From Alphaproteobacteria bacterium (GTDB lineage Bacteria; Pseudomonadota; Alphaproteobacteria; UBA6615): a stretch of 64,000 nt of DNA. The position numbers were made by a program, and so were the translations under genes. The notes below the pieces were generated by a model that saw only the letters and a program-made list of their open reading frames with translations, ran no database searches and was not told the DNA's origin. The number at the start of each line of letters is the position of its first letter. The first letter of the stretch is position 1. Location of the stretch: assembly GCA_011087645.1 (NCBI GenBank), contig JAALLF010000003.1, positions 310,001-374,000 of the forward strand. The letters run 5' to 3'. Of the stretch, positions 1-8,636 are shown one piece after another.

Positions 1-1
1 A

Positions 2-937
2 ATCGTGGCCGAACCGCTGGAACGCGGCTTTGGACTGACCCTGGGTAACGCCATGCGCCGGGTCTTGTTGTCCTCGTTGCAGGGCGCCGCGGTAACGTCG
101 ATCCAAATCGAAGGCGTGCTCCACGAGTTCTCGTCGATCCCCGGCGTTCGCGAAGACATCACCGACATCGTCTTGAACGTCAAATCGATGGCTTTGCGGA
201 TGCACAGCGAGGGTCCCAAGCGGATCACGCTGACCGCGACCGGACCGGGCGAAGTTACCGCCAGCCAAATCGAAACCGGTCCGGACATCGAAATCATGGA
301 CCCTGACCATGTGCTATTGACCCTCGATCAGGGCGAGCGCGTGGTGATGGAAATGACGGTTGAATCGGGCAAGGGCTATGTGCCGGCGGCGCAGAACAGG
401 GCGGCGGATGCGCCGATCGGACTGATCCCGGTCGATGCGCTGTTCTCGCCGGTCAAGAAGGTGTCCTACCAGGTCGGTAACGCACGCATCGGCGAGCGTA
501 CCGATCTCGATAGCCTGACCCTGGAAATCGAGACCAATGGCGCGGTGAGCGCTGAAGATACCATCGCGCTCGGCGCGCGTATTCTGCAGGACCAGCTCCA
601 GCTCTTCGTCAACTTCGAAGAGCCCCAGGCGGTTCAGCAGGTCGAGGTTGTCCAGGAAGACCTCGAATTCAATCGCAACCTGTTGCGTAAGGTCGATGAG
701 TTGGAGCTGTCGGTCCGCTCGGCAAATTGCTTGAAGAACGACAACATCATCTATATCGGCGACCTGGTTCAGAAGACCGAGGCCGAGATGCTTCGCACGC
801 CGAACTTTGGCCGCAAGTCGTTGAACGAAATCAAGGAAGTCCTGGCCCAAATGGGGCTCCATCTGGGGATGGAAATTACCAGTTGGCCGCCCGAAAATAT
901 CGAAGACATGGCCAAGCGGCTCGAAGAGCCCTTTTAG
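2..937 (+). CDS. rpoA: RNA polymerase alpha subunit (5' truncated by window edge)
   Basis: This is the alpha subunit of RNA polymerase, which nucleates core assembly through its N-terminal domain and contacts UP elements and activators through its C-terminal domain. The reading frame is open at the window edge. The first visible residues ([20 protein letters not shown]) match the family from about residue 27 on, so roughly 25-30 N-terminal residues lie outside. The C-terminal domain is recognisable from [18 protein letters not shown] and the helix-hairpin-helix [16 protein letters not shown], ending with the usual SWPPEN segment. rplQ follows after 28 bp, as in the standard alpha operon. The first GTG, at position 5, is internal and is not the start. 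Confidence 0.97.
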   Translation: MVAEPLERGFGLTLGNAMRRVLLSSLQGAAVTSIQIEGVLHEFSSIPGVREDITDIVLNVKSMALRMHSEGPKRITLTATGPGEVTASQIETGPDIEIMDPDHVLLTLDQGERVVMEMTVESGKGYVPAAQNRAADAPIGLIPVDALFSPVKKVSYQVGNARIGERTDLDSLTLEIETNGAVSAEDTIALGARILQDQLQLFVNFEEPQAVQQVEVVQEDLEFNRNLLRKVDELELSVRSANCLKNDNIIYIGDLVQKTEAEMLRTPNFGRKSLNEIKEVLAQMGLHLGMEITSWPPENIEDMAKRLEEPF

Positions 938-965
938 CGGCCGTTTTAAGTAGGAGTATTGTCCG

Positions 966-1394
966 ATGCGTCACCGTATGAGCGGGCGCAAGCTCAACCG
1001 AACATCAAGCCATCGCAAGGCTATGTTTTCGAACATGGCCGCGGCGCTGATCAAGCACGAACAAATCACGACCACCGTTCCCAAAGCCAAGGATTTGCGG
1101 GGCATTGTTGAACGGCTGATTACGCTAGGCAAACGGGGCGATCTACACGCCCGCCGTCGCGCCATCTCAATCCTTCGCGATCCGGTCCTGGTCGACAAGC
1201 TGTTCACCACCTTGGCTGAGCGCTATGCCGACCGCCCCGGTGGTTATACACGGGTCCTGAAAGCGGGTTACCGGTATGGCGATTCGGCGCCGCGCGGGAT
1301 TATCGAATTGGTCGATCGCGACGAAGATGCCAAGGGGCAAGATTCGGGCCCGGTTCTCGGCGACGACGAAGAGTTTGAGGAAGAAGCCGCCTAA
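966..1394 (+). CDS. rplQ: 50S ribosomal protein L17
   Basis: Large-subunit protein L17 lines the exit side of the ribosome. The N-terminus [20 protein letters not shown] and the [12 protein letters not shown] segment are diagnostic. At 142 residues it has the usual alphaproteobacterial length, with an acidic C-terminal extension ([10 protein letters not shown]). The start is supported by a Shine-Dalgarno (TAGGAG) about nine bases upstream. It is the last gene of the alpha operon and is followed by a strong intrinsic terminator. Confidence 0.97.
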   Translation: MRHRMSGRKLNRTSSHRKAMFSNMAAALIKHEQITTTVPKAKDLRGIVERLITLGKRGDLHARRRAISILRDPVLVDKLFTTLAERYADRPGGYTRVLKAGYRYGDSAPRGIIELVDRDEDAKGQDSGPVLGDDEEFEEEAA

Positions 1395-1421
1395 CTGGCG
1401 ACGCGCCGATGAGTTATTTGA

Positions 1422-1447
1422 GGGCTGCCGTAAGGCGGCCCTTTTTT
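1422..1447 (+). terminator. Rho-independent terminator after rplQ
   Basis: An 8-bp stem GGGCTGCC/GGCGGCCC (one G-T wobble) closes a GTAA tetraloop of the stable GNRA class and is followed directly by six T residues. It lies 27 bp after the rplQ stop, where the ribosomal operon should end. Confidence 0.9.
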
Positions 1448-1487
1448 ATTGGCAACCGGGCATGCGAGACTACATTGAGATGTAAGC

Positions 1488-1505
1488 ACTGATTTAAGTA
1501 TCAGT
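1488..1505. promoter_or_regulatory. Inverted repeat upstream of the Do-type protease gene
   Basis: ACTGAT and ATCAGT arms are separated by TTAAGT, 18 bp upstream of the protease ATG. This may be an operator or a 5'-UTR hairpin. No convincing -35/-10 pair can be placed around it, so its role is a guess. Confidence 0.25.
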
Positions 1506-1523
1506 CGACGTTAGTATAGGACC

Positions 1524-2957
1524 ATGCTGGATTTCACCATTCGCCGTCGTATCAGGGCGATAATCGCTACCGCCGCTGTCGGCTATCTCGTGGTGGCCGG
1601 CCTCGCGGGTGGCGCGTCGGCCCAGAAGAGCGTTCCGGAGAGCGCTGAGGGCATTACTCTGTCGTTCGCGCCTCTGGTGAAGCAGGCGGCGCCGGCGGTG
1701 GTGAATATCTTCACCCGCAAGGCGGTCCAGCGCCGGGCATCGCCGCTTTTCGACGATCCCTTTTTCCGACGTTTCTTCGGTGATGCGTTTCCCCGCCAGC
1801 AACGCGAACGCGTTGAAACCTCGCTGGGCTCCGGCGTGATTGTGCAGCCCGATGGTCTTGTCGTGACCAATTTCCATGTCATCTCCGGCGCCGACGAAAT
1901 CAAAGTGGTGCTGGCCGACCGCCGCGAGTTCACCGCGACCGTGTTGCGTGAAGACGAACGCTCCGATCTGGCTGTGCTCAAGATCGAGCCCGCCGGCCCC
2001 GTGTTCCCGCACATTGAAATCGGTGATAGCGACGATTTGGAAGTGGGCGACCTGGTCATCGCCATCGGCAATCCCTTCGGTGTTGGGCAAACCGTGACCA
2101 GCGGCATCGTCTCGGGTCTGGCGCGCACCAATGTGGGCATTACGGATTTCAACTTTTTTATTCAAACCGATGCGGCGATCAATCCCGGTAATTCCGGCGG
2201 CGCTTTGTTGCGCATGGACGGCAAACTCGCGGGCGTGAATACGGCCATTTTCAGCCGCAGCGGCGGCAGCCAGGGGATCGGCTTTGCGGTCCCCGGCAAT
2301 ATGGTGCGCACGGTCATCGCCGGCGCTGCCGGGTCGGGGCCATTGCAACGTCCCTGGCTGGGCGCCGACATGCAGGATGTGACCGCTGAAATCGCCGAAG
2401 CGATTGGCCTGCCGCGGCCGACCGGGGCGCTTATCTCTGAGCTACACCCTGACGGACCGGCGCGCCGTGCCGGGCTGCGGGTCGGTGATATCATTGTTGA
2501 AATTGACGGTCAGCGGGTCGACGATATGGAGAGCCTGGCGTTTCGCATTGCCACCAGCCAAATCGGCAATGATGCAGATCTATCGGTGATGCGTTCGAAC
2601 GGCGATGTGCGCATTCGCCTGGCGCTTGAGGCGCCGCCCGAGATACCGCTGCGCAATGAAACCCTACTGCGCGGTGCGCAACCGATGGCGGGTGCGACGG
2701 TCGTCAATTTGTCCCCGGCGGTCGCCGAGGAGCGAGGCTTCAGCCGCCTGACGGCGGGCGTGGTTATCGTCGAAGTCATTCGCGGCAGCCCGGCCGCCCG
2801 GCTCGGCTTCCGGCCCGACGATGTTGTCTTGCGGGTCAATGATACGGAAATCGGATCGGTGGCGACGCTAGTCGGCGCGGTCGAAGATCGACCTGAAGCG
2901 TGGCGGCTTGCCATCCGCCGTAACGGCCAAAGATTGACCGTGACGGTGCCTGGGTGA
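1524..2957 (+). CDS. Periplasmic Do/DegP-family serine protease
   Basis: An HtrA-family serine endoprotease and chaperone for misfolded envelope proteins. The 477-residue protein starts with a signal peptide ending near ASA33, followed by a trypsin-like domain with the full triad: His118 in TNFHVI, Asp148 in RSDLAVLKI and Ser224 in NPGNSGGAL. Two PDZ domains follow (about 265-365 and 385-475). The LA loop around FDDPFFRRFFGD is typical of Do proteases. DegP, DegQ and alphaproteobacterial DegP-like paralogues cannot be separated by eye, so no symbol is given. Its stop overlaps a GTG that is the likely original start of rarA. Confidence 0.93.
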   Translation: MLDFTIRRRIRAIIATAAVGYLVVAGLAGGASAQKSVPESAEGITLSFAPLVKQAAPAVVNIFTRKAVQRRASPLFDDPFFRRFFGDAFPRQQRERVETSLGSGVIVQPDGLVVTNFHVISGADEIKVVLADRREFTATVLREDERSDLAVLKIEPAGPVFPHIEIGDSDDLEVGDLVIAIGNPFGVGQTVTSGIVSGLARTNVGITDFNFFIQTDAAINPGNSGGALLRMDGKLAGVNTAIFSRSGGSQGIGFAVPGNMVRTVIAGAAGSGPLQRPWLGADMQDVTAEIAEAIGLPRPTGALISELHPDGPARRAGLRVGDIIVEIDGQRVDDMESLAFRIATSQIGNDADLSVMRSNGDVRIRLALEAPPEIPLRNETLLRGAQPMAGATVVNLSPAVAEERGFSRLTAGVVIVEVIRGSPAARLGFRPDDVVLRVNDTEIGSVATLVGAVEDRPEAWRLAIRRNGQRLTVTVPG

Positions 2958-3048
2958 GCAAGTCGGCGCCGCAGCCCGAATTGTTTGCCGGGCAGGCGCA
3001 TCGGCCGTTAGCCGATCGTCTACGTCCAACTCAACTCAGCGAAACCGC
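2954..3048 (+). pseudogene. rarA: N-terminal coding fragment of rarA, out of frame with the rest
   Basis: From the GTG at 2954 (overlapping the protease TGA) this frame encodes MSKSAPQPELFAG, then RPLADRLRPTQLSET, which is the conserved RarA N-terminus. Near 3047 the homology jumps to the next frame, where GQDHLLGPDGPIGRM continues without a gap. One missing base around 3046-3049 would restore a single gene overlapping the upstream stop codon. Either the genome carries a frameshift or the assembly has a one-base error. Confidence 0.75.
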
Positions 3049-3090
3049 GGTCAGGACCATCTGCTCGGGCCCGACGGTCCGATCGGCCGT

Positions 3091-4287
3091 ATGGCGACCC
3101 AGGGGCGTGTCGCCAGTATGATTCTGTGGGGACCGCCGGGCTGTGGTAAGACGACGATTGCGCGGCTCTTGGCCGATATTTCCGATGCTGAGTTCGAGCC
3201 CTTGTCGGCGGTGTTTTCCGGGGTGGCGGATTTACGCAAAGTGTTCGAGCGTGCCAAGGCGCACCGCACTGATGGCCGGGCGACATTACTGTTCATCGAT
3301 GAAATCCACCGTTTCAACCGGGCGCAGCAGGATGGATTCCTGCCCTATGTGGAGGATGGCACAGTGACCCTGGTTGGCGCGACGACCGAGAACCCCTCCT
3401 TCGAGCTCAATGCGGCGTTGCTGTCGCGTTGCCAGGTGTTGGTATTACATCGGATCGCCGATGAAGGTCTCGAAGAGCTGCTGCGCCGCGCCGAAGCCGA
3501 GGAAGATCGCAAACTACCGCTCACGGATAGCGCGCGCGAGGCACTGCGCGCCATGGCCGATGGTGACGGTCGTTATGTGTTGAACCTGGCTGAAGAGCTG
3601 TTTCTGTTGCCCGAAGAGCCGTTGCTCGATCCCGCCATGCTGGCCGACACAGTACAAAAGCGGGCGCCGCTCTACGACAAAGGCCAGGAAGCCCATTACA
3701 ATCTGATCAGCGCCCTGCACAAATCGATCCGCGGGTCCGACGCCGATGCGGCTCTCTATTGGCTGGCGCGTATGTTGGCGGGCGGGGAGGATCCTCGATT
3801 TATCGGCCGCCGCCTGACCCGCGCGGCGATCGAGGATATCGGACTGGCCGACCCCCAGGCCCTGTCCCAGGCGCTGGCCGCGTGGGAGGCCTATGAGCGT
3901 ATCGGCAGCCCGGAAGGCGAGTTGGCCTTGGCCCAGTGCGTGCTCTATCTGGCTACTGCACCGAAATCGAACGCCGCCTATAAGGCATTCGGCGCGGCCA
4001 TGCGGGAGGCCAAACAGTCGGGCTCGCTGACCCCGCCCAAGCATATCTTGAATGCACCCACTCAGCTCATGAAGGATATCGGCTACGGCGCCGGCTATGC
4101 CTATGACCACGCCACGGAAGAAGGGTTCTCGGGGCAGGATTATTTTCCCGACGATATGGCTCGCCAGCAATTCTATCAGCCGGTTGACCGGGGGTTTGAG
4201 CGTGAAATCACCAAGCGCCTAGCCTATTGGCAACGCCTGCGTGACCGTGGCGGGGCGGACGACAGTTCAGAAGAAGACGGCGGGTGA
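3091..4287 (+). CDS. rarA: Replication-associated recombination protein A (RarA/MgsA), main frame
   Basis: A clamp-loader-related AAA+ ATPase acting at stalled replication forks. Visible motifs are Walker A GPPGCGKTT (residues 14-22 of this frame), Walker B LLFIDEIHRF, sensor 1 GATTENPSF, and the C-terminal tetramerisation region (LISALHKSIRGSDADAALYWLARM, given here only as positions about 205-230). The first in-frame ATG is 3091, but homology begins upstream in this frame at about 3049 (GQDHLLG) and before that in another frame, so the in-frame product would lack about 45 conserved residues. No ATG, GTG or TTG exists upstream in this frame. Confidence 0.85.
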   Translation: MATQGRVASMILWGPPGCGKTTIARLLADISDAEFEPLSAVFSGVADLRKVFERAKAHRTDGRATLLFIDEIHRFNRAQQDGFLPYVEDGTVTLVGATTENPSFELNAALLSRCQVLVLHRIADEGLEELLRRAEAEEDRKLPLTDSAREALRAMADGDGRYVLNLAEELFLLPEEPLLDPAMLADTVQKRAPLYDKGQEAHYNLISALHKSIRGSDADAALYWLARMLAGGEDPRFIGRRLTRAAIEDIGLADPQALSQALAAWEAYERIGSPEGELALAQCVLYLATAPKSNAAYKAFGAAMREAKQSGSLTPPKHILNAPTQLMKDIGYGAGYAYDHATEEGFSGQDYFPDDMARQQFYQPVDRGFEREITKRLAYWQRLRDRGGADDSSEEDGG

Positions 4288-4337
4288 TCGACTTTGTTCG
4301 CCTTGTTCGATGCGGCGGAGACCGTTAGCTTCGGGCC

Positions 4338-4718
4338 ATGAAACTCGTTCTTGCCATTGCGCTGGGCGGCGCTATCGGCGCCGTTGGCCGGTACTATGTC
4401 TCGGTCGCCATGACGCTTGTAATGGGCCATGGTTTTCCCTGGGGAACCCTGGTGGTTAATGTTGCCGGCTCCTTCCTCATGGGTGTCTTGATCGAGACCA
4501 TGGCGCTGGTTTGGTCGCCATCGATGGAGATGCGCGCGCTGTTGACGGTGGGCGTTCTTGGCGCCTTCACGACATTTTCGACTTTTTCGCTCGATGTGGC
4601 GACACTTTATGAGCGCGGCACGCCGGTGATACTGGCGGTCTATGTGGCAGCGTCGGTCGCGCTCTCGATACTGGCGCTGTTCGCCGGCTTGCGCCTGATG
4701 CGATTGGTCTTGGCATGA
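4338..4718 (+). CDS. crcB: Fluoride channel FluC/CrcB
   Basis: A small dimeric inner-membrane fluoride exporter. The 126 residues form four hydrophobic helices. Family signatures are GGAIGAVGRYY at the N-terminus, the GTLVVNVAGSFLMG segment with the pore asparagine, and GAFTTFSTFS, which carries the phenylalanine-box and Na+-site region. No fluoride riboswitch is obvious in the 50 bp upstream. The final ATGA overlaps the rluC start, implying translational coupling. Confidence 0.95.
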   Translation: MKLVLAIALGGAIGAVGRYYVSVAMTLVMGHGFPWGTLVVNVAGSFLMGVLIETMALVWSPSMEMRALLTVGVLGAFTTFSTFSLDVATLYERGTPVILAVYVAASVALSILALFAGLRLMRLVLA

Positions 4719-5683
4719 CCCTCGACAGCGATAGCGAGACACCTTCGGTACGCCATTTAGATATTGGTGCGGATGACGAGGCGGTTCGGCTCGATCGTTG
4801 GTTGCGTCGTATTCTCCCCGACATTCCCTATGGCCAGTTGGCGAAATGGTTGCGGACCGGGCAGATACGCGTCGATGGCCGGCGCGCCAAGCCGGGCCAG
4901 CGCCTCTCTCAAGGACAAACCGTCCGCCTGCCACCTGTTACCGTGCCCGACAAGCCGCAACCCGCCGTAGCGACAGTTGGTGCCGCAGACGCCGCCGACC
5001 TACAGTCGCGTGTCTTATTTCGCGATGATGCGTTGATCGCCCTGAACAAGCCCAGCGGTTTGGCGGTCCAGGGCGGCAGTAAGACCCATCGCCATCTCGA
5101 TGGTATGCTCGAGGCGCTGCGCTTCGATGCGATCGAAAAACCGCGCCTGGTGCACCGGTTGGACAAGGATACGAGCGGCGTTTTGTTACTGGCGCGTAAT
5201 GCGGCGGCGGCGCGTCAATTGACCACCCAGTTCCGCGACCACGACGTGGTCAAAACCTATTGGGCGTTGGTCGTCGGGGTGCCCAGTCCCAGCGAAGGCA
5301 GCATCGAATTAGCCCTGGCGAAAATCCCGGGGCAGGGTGGCGAGAAAATGCGTCCGGCCAAAGAGGGTGGGCAAAGCGCCGTTACCCGCTATGGGGTCGT
5401 CGATCAGGCCGGCCAGCGCGCCGCCTGGTTGACCTTGAACCCGCTTACCGGACGAACTCACCAGTTGCGTGTCCATTGCACCGCCTTGGGCACGCCGATC
5501 GTCGGCGATGGTAAATATGGTGGCAAGGAGGCCTTCATCGCCGGCCTGTCCAACAAGCTTCATCTCCACGCCCGCACGGTAACTTTCCCCCACCCGATTA
5601 GCGGGAAACGCCTGGAAATTGTTGCCCCGTTGGAAGGCCATTGCGCAGAAAGCTGGGCCACCCTCGGTTTTTCGCCCCAATAG
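4715..5683 (+). CDS. rluC: 23S rRNA pseudouridine synthase, RluC/RluD family
   Basis: It isomerises uridines in 23S rRNA. An S4 RNA-binding domain (about 24-75: LDRWLRRILPDIPYGQLAK) precedes the catalytic domain. The motif HRLDKDTSGVLLLARN contains the catalytic Asp150. The C-terminal RTHQLRVHC motif is present. The ATG overlaps the crcB stop by four bases. RluC is favoured over RluD by context and the S4 domain, but the exact target uridines are inferred. A hairpin (CGCCC/GGGCG) spans its stop codon without a good T-run. Confidence 0.9.
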   Translation: MTLDSDSETPSVRHLDIGADDEAVRLDRWLRRILPDIPYGQLAKWLRTGQIRVDGRRAKPGQRLSQGQTVRLPPVTVPDKPQPAVATVGAADAADLQSRVLFRDDALIALNKPSGLAVQGGSKTHRHLDGMLEALRFDAIEKPRLVHRLDKDTSGVLLLARNAAAARQLTTQFRDHDVVKTYWALVVGVPSPSEGSIELALAKIPGQGGEKMRPAKEGGQSAVTRYGVVDQAGQRAAWLTLNPLTGRTHQLRVHCTALGTPIVGDGKYGGKEAFIAGLSNKLHLHARTVTFPHPISGKRLEIVAPLEGHCAESWATLGFSPQ

Positions 5684-5784
5684 GGCGATTTCTCCGCATT
5701 TTGCTGCGGATATAAGCCTTTATTCGACGCAAATCCCACTCGATAGGTAATATTTTACTCGGGTTTGTCCGGTACGATTTTCGT

Positions 5785-7848
5785 ATGCGTTTTTGGACAA
5801 TTCTAAAGATCGCCGTCGTTCTTGGGGGCACGGTCATCTTGGTTATGGCCGGGCTGGTCGCGGGCACGGATGTGAATGCCTATAAGCGGCAGATTTCAGC
5901 GGCGATAGAGGCCGAGACCGGCCGTAAGATCGTTTTCGGCGGCGACATCGTTCTTTCGCTCGGCAGCACGACAACGCTCACCATCAACGATGTTCAACTG
6001 GCCAATATCGACGGCGGCAGCGGTCCCGATATGTTGCGGGTCGACGAAGCCACAGCGGTGGTCGATGCGTGGCGCCTACGGCGCGGCGAAGTTGTGATCC
6101 AGCGGCTGATATTGCGCGGCGCCGATGTGCGGATCGACATCGATAAGCAGGGACGCACGAATTTCGACTTTGGCAGGGGAGAGTCTGCGCCGGCCGGAAA
6201 GAACCACTTCGCCACCAGTAACGGCAAAAGCCGTGGCGCGCTGCTGCAACATCTTGGCGACATCGATATCTACGACACTAAAGTGACGGTCCGCGACGGC
6301 CGTACCGGTCAAACCCAAAAGCTATCCCTCCAACGCTTAAACCTGGGAGAGGCGGATCGGGAAAGCCTGATACGCATCGCCGCGCGCGGTCGGTTGGACG
6401 CTGGCGGTAAGGTTCGGTCATTCGATCTCGAAGGGCGGGCCGGGCGTCTTGCTGATTTAGTGGTGCGCGATGGGCCTTATCCGGTGGAGGTGCGGGGCGT
6501 CGTTGACGGTGTCGAACTAGCGGCGGCCGGAACCATCGCCGATCCCTTTGCCGCCACGGGCCTCTCGCTTCATGTCGATTTGTCGGCGAAGGAATTGAAG
6601 CCTTTTGAGTCTCTTCTCGGTGTCGAACTCCCTCCCATCGGACCGGCGCGCCTCGCGGCAACGCTGACCGGGACATCGGAGATATTCCTTTTGAGCGACC
6701 TGTCCTTTGAGTTGGCGGATAGTCGGTTAACTGGCGATCTATTAATCGATTTATCCAAACCAGAGCTCGACCTGGAAGGCAATCTGGCGGCGACGTGGCT
6801 CGATCTTGGCCCGTGGTTGACCTCGGAAAGCGAGATGGCGCCGCGTCACCCTGCACGATTGCTCAACGATGACCGGATAGACTTTGCCGCGCTGATAGAT
6901 TTCAATGGCCGGCTTTCGCTAAAGGCGGAAGCCCTGGTGGCGTCAGATTTACTGTTTCGCGATGTCGCTTTGACGTTTGACTTTAAGGACGGTCAGCTAA
7001 AGGTCTCGCCAGCCGAGGCGAGGTTTGATGCCCGCACAATCGATGGCACTTTGCGCGTAGACGCACGGGCCCATCCGCCGGCAACGGCGCTGCAATTGTC
7101 ATCTCGCGAAGCCGATATCGGTCGTTTGCTCGCCCGAATTTTTGACGATGAATTCGTGCACGGTATTGGCGGTATGGATCTTGCCATCAATGGCAGGGGT
7201 TGGACTCTGGCCGAAATTGTCGGTTCGTCGTCGGGTCATTTGCGGGTTTTGATGGAGGGAGGCGAGGTCAAGACCGGTAGCCTGGATCTCCTGGTTGGTG
7301 GCCTTAGCGAACTTCTACCGGGTCTGGGCAGCGGCAACGCGGGGTGGACCGCCATCAACTGCGTCGCCGGCGATTTCGATTTGCAGGGTGGCGTCGCCAC
7401 GAGCCGCGTGGCCTTGTTGGATTCAGAGGTATTGCGCCTTGTTGGTAAGGGCCAGATCGATTTGTCGCACGATACGCTTGAATTCTACGTCTCGCCGTCG
7501 GCGAAAAGCGTGACCCTTAACGTTGCCGTACCGGTGAACCTAACCGGCCCGCTGGAAGATCCGTCGATCACACCCGATGAATTGTCCATACTGGCGCGGA
7601 TTGGCGGACTGGTCGGTGCCGTGATTTTCCCGCCCGCGGCATTGCTGAGCTTGGGTTCGCTGGGGAGCCATGATAATCCATGTTTGGAGGCTGTTCAGGC
7701 GGCGGAGGTTCCGGCGCCGCCGGAAGAACCGGCCGATTTCAGCGGTCAGCCGGAAGCAGATCTTCCGCCTGAGGCGGGCGGCGAGAGCTCGGAACGACTT
7801 ATCGATGCGGTAAAGCAATTATTGCCGCTGCGGGATCACGACGAATAG
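5785..7848 (+). CDS. AsmA family protein
   Basis: A 687-residue envelope protein with one N-terminal membrane anchor (about 5-27) and a large beta-rich periplasmic part. It begins like AsmA (KRQISAAIEAETGRKIVFGG) and has the family C-terminal signature around NCVAGDFDLQ and GKGQIDLSHDTLEFYVSPSAK. AsmA-like proteins are linked to outer-membrane biogenesis and lipid transport, so the role here is by family. The tail (about 625-687) is Pro/Glu-rich and low complexity. The start has an AsmA-like N-terminus but only a weak Shine-Dalgarno. The gene ends two bases before the ATP12 gene. Confidence 0.88.
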   Translation: MRFWTILKIAVVLGGTVILVMAGLVAGTDVNAYKRQISAAIEAETGRKIVFGGDIVLSLGSTTTLTINDVQLANIDGGSGPDMLRVDEATAVVDAWRLRRGEVVIQRLILRGADVRIDIDKQGRTNFDFGRGESAPAGKNHFATSNGKSRGALLQHLGDIDIYDTKVTVRDGRTGQTQKLSLQRLNLGEADRESLIRIAARGRLDAGGKVRSFDLEGRAGRLADLVVRDGPYPVEVRGVVDGVELAAAGTIADPFAATGLSLHVDLSAKELKPFESLLGVELPPIGPARLAATLTGTSEIFLLSDLSFELADSRLTGDLLIDLSKPELDLEGNLAATWLDLGPWLTSESEMAPRHPARLLNDDRIDFAALIDFNGRLSLKAEALVASDLLFRDVALTFDFKDGQLKVSPAEARFDARTIDGTLRVDARAHPPATALQLSSREADIGRLLARIFDDEFVHGIGGMDLAINGRGWTLAEIVGSSSGHLRVLMEGGEVKTGSLDLLVGGLSELLPGLGSGNAGWTAINCVAGDFDLQGGVATSRVALLDSEVLRLVGKGQIDLSHDTLEFYVSPSAKSVTLNVAVPVNLTGPLEDPSITPDELSILARIGGLVGAVIFPPAALLSLGSLGSHDNPCLEAVQAAEVPAPPEEPADFSGQPEADLPPEAGGESSERLIDAVKQLLPLRDHDE

Positions 7849-7850
7849 GC

Positions 7851-8555
7851 ATGAAGCGGTTTTACGAGAAAGTCACGGTCGAGGCGGACGATGACGCATC
7901 GGTCTTCGCGGTCATGCTCGATCGTAAGCCGGTGCAAACACCGGCGCGCCGCCAACTGCAAGTCCCCAGCGCGGCGCTGGCGCAAGCCATTGCTGATGAG
8001 TGGGAGGCTCAGGGCGACGAGATCGTGGTGGATCGCATGCCGCTCACCCAGGTTGCGGCGACGGCGCTCGACCGGGTTGCGCTGGATGTTGGCGCTTATG
8101 CGCAACAGGTTGCGGCCTATGGCGAGACCGATCTGGTTTGTTACCGCGCCGATCGCCCGGATATTCTCGTCGCGCGGCAGGCGGCGACCTGGCAACCGCT
8201 GGTCGATTGGGTGGCTGAAGCCCTTTCAGCGCCGTTGACGGTGACCGACGGCGTTGCCCCGGTGACCCAGCCGCCAGGATCCCTCGCGACGCTGCAAGAC
8301 GCGGTGGCCGCCCACGACATATTCGAAATGTCGGCGCTGGGCCTGGCGACGACGGCGAGCGGTTCGCTGGTTATAGCCTTGGCGCTTTCCCGTGGCCGTC
8401 TCGATGTCGACACGGCATTTGCGGCGGGTTATCTCGACGAGACGTGGCAGGTTGAGCAATGGGGCGCCGACGAAGAGGCCGAGGTCCGTCGTGCAAATGC
8501 GCGCGACGACCTAACGACGGCCGCCCGGTTTTTCGAGCTTTGCCGTAGCGCCTAG
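7851..8555 (+). CDS. ATP12 family F1-ATPase assembly chaperone
   Basis: In mitochondria and alphaproteobacteria ATP12 binds the F1 alpha subunit during ATP synthase assembly. The 234-residue protein starts KRFYEKVTV, contains LDRKPVQTPARRQL, VDRMPLTQVAATALD, the ETDLVCYRAD segment, and WGADEEAEVRR near the C-terminus, all typical of the family. Presence in a bacterium points to Alphaproteobacteria. It follows the AsmA-like gene by two bases and is likely cotranscribed with the crcB-rluC group. Confidence 0.93.
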   Translation: MKRFYEKVTVEADDDASVFAVMLDRKPVQTPARRQLQVPSAALAQAIADEWEAQGDEIVVDRMPLTQVAATALDRVALDVGAYAQQVAAYGETDLVCYRADRPDILVARQAATWQPLVDWVAEALSAPLTVTDGVAPVTQPPGSLATLQDAVAAHDIFEMSALGLATTASGSLVIALALSRGRLDVDTAFAAGYLDETWQVEQWGADEEAEVRRANARDDLTTAARFFELCRSA

Positions 8556-8636
8556 GCCCGTTCGCGGACGGCTGGTCTGACTCCGGTATATTCTGCTATC
8601 CCCTTGGGGGACTATTGCAGAAACGGGCCGCTTGCC

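Noticed and set aside
1494..2348. 284-residue minus-strand frame opposite the Do-protease gene
   Set aside because: Antisense, low-complexity composition, no start signal.
5679..5712. CGCCC/GGGCG and TCCGCA/TGCGGA hairpins after rluC as terminator
   Set aside because: The first covers the stop codon and neither has a proper T-tract.
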